Assembly (NCBI GenBank): GCA_030062745.1 | Contig: CP099840.1 | Span: forward strand, 9,973,033-10,037,032 | Length of the DNA: 64,000 nt | Direction of reading: 5' to 3' | DNA from: Capitulum mitella | Lineage: Eukaryota; Arthropoda; Thecostraca; Pollicipedomorpha; Pollicipedidae | Part shown: piece after piece, positions 58,255 to 64,000 of the stretch | How the letters are laid out: each line of letters begins with the position of its first letter | Position numbering within the stretch: the first letter of the stretch is position 1 | Translations under genes and position numbers: made by a program | Notes under the pieces: generated by a model | What the model saw: only the letters and a program-made list of their open reading frames with translations | What the model was told of the DNA's origin: nothing | The model's database searches: none

Positions 58255-58626
58255 GGTAAGTACTGGGAGCAAGCACGCTTCTTCAACAGGAGCTTGGGCG
58301 ACAGCTCCTTCACTTCTCTTGTCTTCATCGTACTGGTGGCAGAGGCGGCTTTCTCCAAGTGCTTCGGTCCGTGTTCGGGACCGGAGATCTCCTTGTTCAA
58401 ATGCTTCAAGAGGCGAAGGAGGCACATTGATCGGAACAAGTTTGAACCCATGATGCATAAAGTGCATAAAGACTTGGAGCCCTCAGTGTCCGAGAAGTTT
58501 CATTCCTCCGAGGATCGTGTCGTCGCCTTCTGCCGTGAGAAGCTAGCCGAAATACAGCCACACGATGAATATCGTAAGTTCGTGGAGCACACAATCATCC
58601 TCTTTGGCAAAGAACATCCGTGGTGA
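58255..58626 (+). CDS. Candidate exon or ORF, possibly of a MADF/BESS-type DNA-binding protein
   Basis: The plus frame to the stop at 58624-58626 reads GKYWEQARFFNRSLGDSSFT, a Cys-containing centre with FKCFKRRRRHIDRNKFEPMM, and an end FHSSEDRVVAFCREKLAEI followed by VEHTIILFGKEHPW. The last part, an acidic-amphipathic stretch near the C-terminus, recalls the BESS-motif tail of MADF proteins, but the match is weak. A start codon is not evident, and the frame is closed by a TGA at 58225. It could be an internal-to-last exon, a transposon-derived ORF or chance. Confidence 0.25.
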   Translation, partial: GKYWEQARFFNRSLGDSSFTSLVFIVLVAEAAFSKCFGPCSGPEISLFKCFKRRRRHIDRNKFEPMMHKVHKDLEPSVSEKFHSSEDRVVAFCREKLAEIQPHDEYRKFVEHTIILFGKEHPW

Positions 58627-58639
58627 GTCAAGTTTCCTT

Positions 58640-60030
58640 ATTCAGGTGCTCTCCACCGTGCCAGATGGATGTAACGCATGATCTACGGGGTAAAGGTCTC
58701 CTTGCTTCGCGATCAGTTCTCCGTGACTTAACGCATTGGGAGCATTCAAGCGCTTCGCCTCTTCCATCGTTGTTCTGTATGCTAAGACATGGCTCTAAGC
58801 CCCATCGCCAGTCAGAGCTCTTGTACACGAATTGGCCTTCGCGTTAAGTTCCCTTTGAATGATTAAATCTCGAATGAGACATCCAAGAAGTTGGCCAGTC
58901 ACTTATGGTAGCTGAATAAAGAACTGGCTGGTGTGTGATTCTTCGACGAGGACGTATCCTGTGAGATGAGGTGAGAGATGAGATGAGATGGTCGCGACAC
59001 TCCGGGAACAGGAGAATCCACCTCAGCGAGCGCAGGCGTATGCGAATCGTCTGGTAACTTTTTCTAATGGTGCAACATATTGTTTGTTGGGGTTCATTGG
59101 CCTGAGGTCAGGTTAACTGGCGACAAACTGAAATGTACGGTAAAAGGGTATGAAATGCATTTGATTATTGTTACTTTACATTTTACTTGACATTACTTCT
59201 GGTGAGGCACGAAAGGAACCGATTTCAGTTTATGCTCGTGAATGTTTTGAAATGCCGTGATCTTACGTGACCTACATGACTTGAAATAATTTCAAAGGTC
59301 ACTTGTCACTTGGAACGCTGTAGAATTTCATGAAATGTTATGTATCACAGAGGACCCCACCCCCACCCCGGTAAACGAAAGGTGGTTTGGACAAGAAGGG
59401 GGTTTGGACAACCGGGAATGTGCCGTTTAAAGTTCTCCGAAGTTCGCATACGGTCGCCATCTTAGCGTGCTTTGAGCCATTACGCCCATGTATCTGCCGT
59501 CTTAATACCGCACCGATAGAGCAAAAGCAATACTTTGTTCAAAAAACTCGTAGTCTAAGCGGCGTGCTTACATGAGCCATTTTGAGAGAAAAACGTCTAC
59601 TTTCCGAAAAGATAATCTTATAGGTGAAAAAGCTCTTCTTCGGGCAAAACTCCCATAGCCTCAGGTTTGGGATATCAGATCACTGCTTTTCGAGAAATGG
59701 GCTGCGTTTAGAAAAAAAGACCTCGTCCAGAGAAAGAGAGCAAAACATGTTCTTTCCCCATTGGCGGATCCAGGGAGGGGCCATCGAGACTAAGGCCACA
59801 CTTTCTTTGGAAAATTGGGCCAACACATGCTTTGCCACGCCCTCCCCTCTCCGTTCTCTGGTTATTTTATTTTAGGAATAATACCATGTTTGTTTAAATG
59901 CAGAAAGCAATGAAACAAAAGTGACTGGCATCAGAAGAATAATCAGAATTTGGGGCAGTGTGGGCACCACTGGGGGAAGGGGCGAGGGCAACTTCTCTCG
60001 TGCCTTTTGGAAATCTGAAATCATGACCGA
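58640..60030. other. No gene recognised
   Basis: Contains a GATGAGATGAGA microsatellite-like tract (about 58960-58995), TGACCT words near 59270 and a GGCGGATCCAGGGAGGGGCC dispersed-repeat end at 59763 with a possible partner near 59840. Confidence 0.35.
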
Positions 60031-60039
60031 CGCACGAAA

Positions 60040-60290
60040 AGGAAGGACTTGAAAGCAAGGTGCTTTTTGAAAGCACGGGACCTTTTCAAAGCCTAGAGGC
60101 CTGCTGAAACTCAAAGTCCCTTTTAAAGTCTCAAGAGTTTTTTGGAAGCTCTAAGGTCTTTTAAAAGCAGAAGGTTACTTTGAAAGCTTGGGGTGTCTTC
60201 GAAAGCTTAACTGCGCTCTTGAAAGGTCAGGATTCTTTTGAAAGCTTACTGGGCCTTTTTAACACATCAGGGTCTCTTTTAGGAGGCCAT
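60040..60290. repeat. About 28-bp degenerate tandem repeat
   Basis: Eight or so units sharing TTTTGAAAGCTTNGGGNC, e.g. GAAAGCACGGGACCTTTTCA, GAAAGCTTGGGGTGTCTTCG and GAAAGCTTACTGGGCC. Confidence 0.8.
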
Positions 60291-60299
60291 ATACTCATT

Positions 60300-61560
60300 T
60301 CAGCATTCTGAAGCTTCGAGGAAAGGAAAGGTTCTCCAAAGCGGAGATCACGCTGACAGCGCTAAACGAAAATAACGGACTCGGTCACTTAAAATGCTCC
60401 AACTTGAAAGAAATCTGAATGGCTCTGGAGCGCAACAGTCGATTACACGTAATTTCATCATCTGAGTTCAATGACGCTTTTCGACCTGAGCAATGTATTA
60501 GAGTTTGTTGTGGCCTTGAATGGGTCACCGCAGCGTGTAAAAACAATTCTAGAGATAAATTGCGAGAATATGGTTCCATTACAAAAAAAATCCCTACATA
60601 ACCATGCACACTTTACTTATTCTTCCCCAAGGCAGATGCATCAAGTGATGTCGGGGACCGTCGGCTGGTGACCTCATATGACCTCTCTTGGCCTCCATTG
60701 GTCCTTTCTGAATCCTGAAAAAAATATTCCACTTGCCACGTAGACCCCGCTAAAGGTTTGAATTTTTCTATTCCTGTCATTTGAAACTTAAACCCCAGCT
60801 GACCTCAGCTGACGTTTGGTTTGACCTAAATCGTGCTTGGGTGTCTTAAGTGTGCTTTGGCATTTCAAAAGCACCATCTTAAATGCAAATTAGCCATAAA
60901 ATATGTACATTAGTAAAAAGAATGAGGACGTACTTTTCGTTAACTCACCATTTTGGAACGATGACATGACCTGATCTGACAAGCGCCGAATGTCAAAACG
61001 AGGTAACTTTACTTAAAAAAGTTATTTGGCGTGTTACGGGATGTCGTGCAAGGCAAAATCTTTGCTCAGAATTTGAATTAGTTGCTGCGTGTGTCTAGTC
61101 AAATGTCGAATTTTAGTTGTATACGTGCGATCAAAGAGGACACTGGCTTGAATGGTCACGTATCCTTCGTTTTCCCCAAATCGCCTTCGTTGACCTACGA
61201 CGGCCAAATATTTACCGATATTTCCCATTACTCCAGCACCGTGCTGCCAGCACAGATTTATCGGTTTTACTCCAGCTCCTTTTCGGCACTAAAGTGGGAC
61301 CGATAGCACCAATAACATATCGTTAGTCGCTGCGAACCATTTTTTTAGTTGCAAGCTCGTCAGCAATGACAGCAAACTGTGCCCAGCGAATCATCTTTCG
61401 AGTTGCGAACTGATTGACGCCGACAACAGACTGTGAACACGTCAAGCTCAGCAGCCTGGCGACCGAGGCCTTATAGAGGTATGTTGGTAAAAACTTGTGC
61501 ACTGGACAGGGTTTTGACTGTCGGATTGCGAAGGTTTCGTTGAATCATTTTTTGCCGACA
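60300..61560. other. No gene recognised
   Basis: TGACCTC/AGGTCA words cluster near 60670-60690 and 60800-60830. Otherwise nothing identifiable. Confidence 0.35.
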
Positions 61561-61577
61561 TCCTCCATCCCTGTGCG

Positions 61578-61616
61578 AATGTCCCTTGTGAGGTTATCTA
61601 GTTATTTATCTAACCT
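61578..61616 (+). CDS. Candidate first coding exon of an unrecognised gene
   Basis: ATG followed by codons for MSLVRLSSYLSNL and then a strong donor GTAAGTATT at 61617. The peptide is hydrophobic and basic with Ser, as in mitochondrial presequences. CpG-rich DNA lies before it and CpG-poor DNA after it (61.7-63.5 kb), as at the FAU and SMPD2 starts. No second exon in matching phase was identified: the exon at 63508 needs two incoming bases, whereas this donor supplies none. Confidence 0.25.
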
Positions 61617-61639
61617 CGTAAGTATTTTGCTACTTGATA

Positions 61640-63507
61640 GATATCCAGGAACTTCAGATAGCTACGGGCGGTCATAATTAGTGTTATCGGAGTCCAAATT
61701 AGGGTTTTCAAAATGTTCAAAGTTCCAGATTGGAAGTTGGATGGATAAAGCAGTGGTTTTTCTGGAAAAGATGGACAGCTTATTGCATGTCACCTGCCAA
61801 AAATGTTGAATGTTTTCTAATATCTCTAATGTAGACTTGGCTCCATGCAGCATACACAAGTGACATTTTGATACTGTTATTCAGTACCATGGCTAGCTAA
61901 GCTTGCCCCACCCAGATTGAGAAATGTGTTGGAATTTCCGTAGACTTGGATGCTGGGCAGTTGTGGATACTCACATGCAGGATCTGAAAAACTGATGTTT
62001 GGGTACTTGTACTTCAGGAGACTTGGTGTTTCAGGATGTGACTGGATCAGGTGGAAAGTTTTGTATGCCAGCACAAACCTAACTGAAAAATAAATCTTTG
62101 TGAGCATAAAAGTTTGCAGTTGACATAGTAATAGTCCTAGTCAAAGATTTCTTGGGGTACGGAGAGCACAGAGAGAATTTTCATCAGTATTCCGTGACAG
62201 TTGTAAGTTCTTTTTTCTTCGGCTTCTGCAAACTATCGTTTGGAATGATATGGATGGTTGCATTGTTAAAGTTTGTGTTCTCTGTCCTGGCACCACACTT
62301 ATGTAGCTCAACAGTGAAGCTATTCTTTCTTGTTCATTATTGTATGTCACTAGGGCTTCTCTCTATTGCTCTTTTGTTTTGTAGTGAATATTTGAATCTA
62401 GTTTTGAAACCAGTGCAGATAGTCAAGCCTGGCTGATGGGTGTCTGAAGAAAAGGTTAACATGCAGTGTAATGGCTGCCATTTTGTTGACTACTGGTTGG
62501 GAAATGTAAAATTAACAACAGACCATTTACCATTTTGGCATATCAACCTCCCAGTCATCATCTGACAGCTAACAAAATAACATGCACCAAATTGCTTGTT
62601 GATTTTTTTGTCTTAGAACTTAACTGATGTCTAGATTAAACCTATTCAAGCAAAAAACAGCAATGATGCAGTCACACATATCATTGTTTGTGTGTTAATG
62701 TTGCTGTGTGTATATATAAATGATGCCCACCAGCGATAGTGGGTAGACAATAGGTATTTACATGGAGCAATAGCATCATCAAAATAATGATGGCTGTTTC
62801 CTTGTTGAACATTTAAACACTGGTAAAGTGTGCGTCAGATGAATTAACTTGGCTTAGGGGAACGGCTGATGTTGTCCTTAGGCTAAATGACACTATCATG
62901 AGGTCACAGGTGACTGGCTTTATCAACGGGCATTGGCCCTCCCAGGCATTAACAGAATAAACTGTTTCCAGTAACCCCATCAGAGGCTGTAGTACATGCA
63001 TGGTGGCTATATTCCAATATAAAGAACATCAAAAATAATATTGTTTGCACAACATTACTCTATTGACGCCAACAGCAGTTATCGCAAACATGTTGCAAAC
63101 CTTGTGGGTGTGTTGCACAAGTGTGATGCCAGTCCAGAGATTAGCAAAAATGCTTCAGTTTACTTTTGTTGGCAACTGGCAAGGTTGCCACCAAAAGTAG
63201 ATAAGTCTGTTGGCTAACTGTTGATGCCATCAGAATAGTTCAAATCTGAAATCAGCTTGTGGGTGTGCCTGCTAACAAGAGACAGCAGTTTTAACAGGGC
63301 TATATAGAATCCAGATGATAACACATGTTGTACCATGTTCATTGTACAGTTATATGCTGAGCATATGACAGCAATGCCTGCTGGAATCAACAGTTGATTG
63401 CACGTGGCCGCTTACAGGCTACACGCTGTCACTCTAACAGGCGATGCATTGTTCAGATATAAGCTGGTCAGTCATCACACATGCCTACAACCAATTACTG
63501 TTTACAG
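61640..63507. other. CpG-poor DNA, possibly an intron
   Basis: No coding character or named repeat. Few CG dinucleotides, many TG/CA, resembling the first introns of FAU and SMPD2. It ends in TTACTGTTTACAG, a plausible acceptor. Confidence 0.35.
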
Positions 63508-63766
63508 GCTAGTCCCTGTGCATAGCCGGGCAAAGAGAAAGGTCGCCCTGCGACAAGAGCGAGCTCCAAAGGGTTACCCGGACGTTGCAGAGATGCTCCG
63601 GCTGATGGTGGCTTTCAGGAAAGAGGCTTCCATCTCTGGCCCACGTCCGAAGTTCTCCGATTGCCCACGACGCATGCATTCCTACGTAAACCGTGGTGCC
63701 CGACCATCGGCGGAGGACATCAGCTCGTTCAGGAAGCAACGTAAAGCCCATCGGCGGTATCATTGA
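63508..63766 (+). CDS. Candidate exon of an unrecognised protein
   Basis: After the acceptor TTACTGTTTACAG the frame (phase 2) reads LVPVHSRAKRKVALRQERAP, KGYPDVAEMLRLMVAFRKEA, PKFSDCPRRMHSYVNRGARP and ends in KAHRRYH at TGA 63764-63766. It is rich in Arg/Lys, has the third-position GC bias of host exons, and follows CpG-poor DNA. The same frame stays open beyond the TGA to the end of the window. A splice donor before the stop (CGGCG|GTATCA, about 63755) is also possible. Protein family not recognised. Confidence 0.35.
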
Positions 63767-64000
63767 GGTGGTCGCCGTCGCCATCGAGTCGCCGAGGAGT
63801 CTGCAGACCCGGAGCGGCCGGCGCCGCTGCCGACCTCGCTGAGGGATCGGTACATCCGGCGCGGCAGGCGCCACCCCCAAGCTCGCCGAGGAGTTTGCAC
63901 TCCCGGAGTGGCTAGCGCCGCCGCAACGCGCCGAGTAGCTGGCGCTGCCCGCGCCGCTGCCGACCTGGCCGAGGTGTCTGCGCATCCGGCGCCGCCGGCG
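63767..64000 (+). repeat. GC-rich imperfect repeats, open in frame with the upstream exon candidate
   Basis: Words such as CGCCGAGGAGTCTGCAGACC, CTCGCCGAGGAGTTTGCACT and TGGCCGAGGTGTCTGCGCAT recur at about 70-110 bp spacing, with GCGCCGCTGCCGACCT twice. Predicted Ala/Arg/Pro-rich peptide has no motif. The repeat continues past the window edge. Confidence 0.5.

Overview
This window is nuclear DNA from a repeat-rich animal genome. The host is probably an arthropod, because interstitial arrays of the pentamer TTAGG/CCTAA (the usual arthropod telomere unit) occur at about 6.13-6.22, 7.96-8.02 and 18.64-18.96 kb. The exact taxon cannot be fixed by eye. Exons are GC-rich and separated by canonical GT/AG introns, with no bacterial-style gene packing. 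Most long reading frames here are by-products of repeats.

Two host genes can be read to base level, both on the + strand. The first is FAU (ubiquitin-like FUBI fused to ribosomal protein S30): coding exons 11711-11918 and 13393-13574, 129 aa, with a probable non-coding first exon near 7.49-7.53 kb. The second is a Mg2+-dependent neutral sphingomyelinase of the SMPD2 type: eight coding exons between 30597 and 38220 splice in frame into a 433-aa protein with all expected catalytic motifs and two C-terminal membrane helices. Weaker exon candidates lie near 21.3 kb, 58.3-58.6 kb and 61.58/63.51-63.77 kb.

Layout: 0-3.8 kb holds a broken Gypsy-type LTR retrotransposon on the - strand (RT start, protease, zinc knuckle, Gag), interrupted by a short dispersed element, a (CT)n tract and AT-rich DNA. 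4-7.4 kb is mostly CpG-poor and gene-free. 7.5-13.6 kb is FAU. 14.7-17 kb is a second decayed Gypsy pol on the + strand. 17.3-20.2 kb holds a minisatellite and the 3' end of a Penelope-like retroelement split by duplicated TTAGG-rich DNA. 20-25.9 kb carries minisatellites, a TA-centred hairpin element and unassigned DNA. 26.0-29.6 kb is one 3.6-kb copy of a large unclassified repeat. 30.6-38.2 kb is SMPD2, with a different minisatellite in almost every late intron. 40.6-47.3 kb is a pair of diverged inverted arms enclosing a 3-kb Tigger/pogo-type DNA transposon with a dead transposase. 50.1-55.3 kb holds a partial and a full inverted copy of the 3.6-kb repeat. 55-64 kb is largely unassigned, with exon candidates at its right end.

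The strongest larger-scale signals are: (i) the two 3.6-kb inverted copies flanking the SMPD2 region; (ii) CpG-poor stretches that match the transcribed parts of FAU and SMPD2 and suggest gene-body methylation; (iii) a 36-bp in-frame tandem array that begins at an SMPD2 splice donor and keeps the intron open for translation. I found no complete autonomous novel system. The unnamed 3.6-kb repeat and the 6.7-kb inverted-arm structure are the best candidates for something undescribed.
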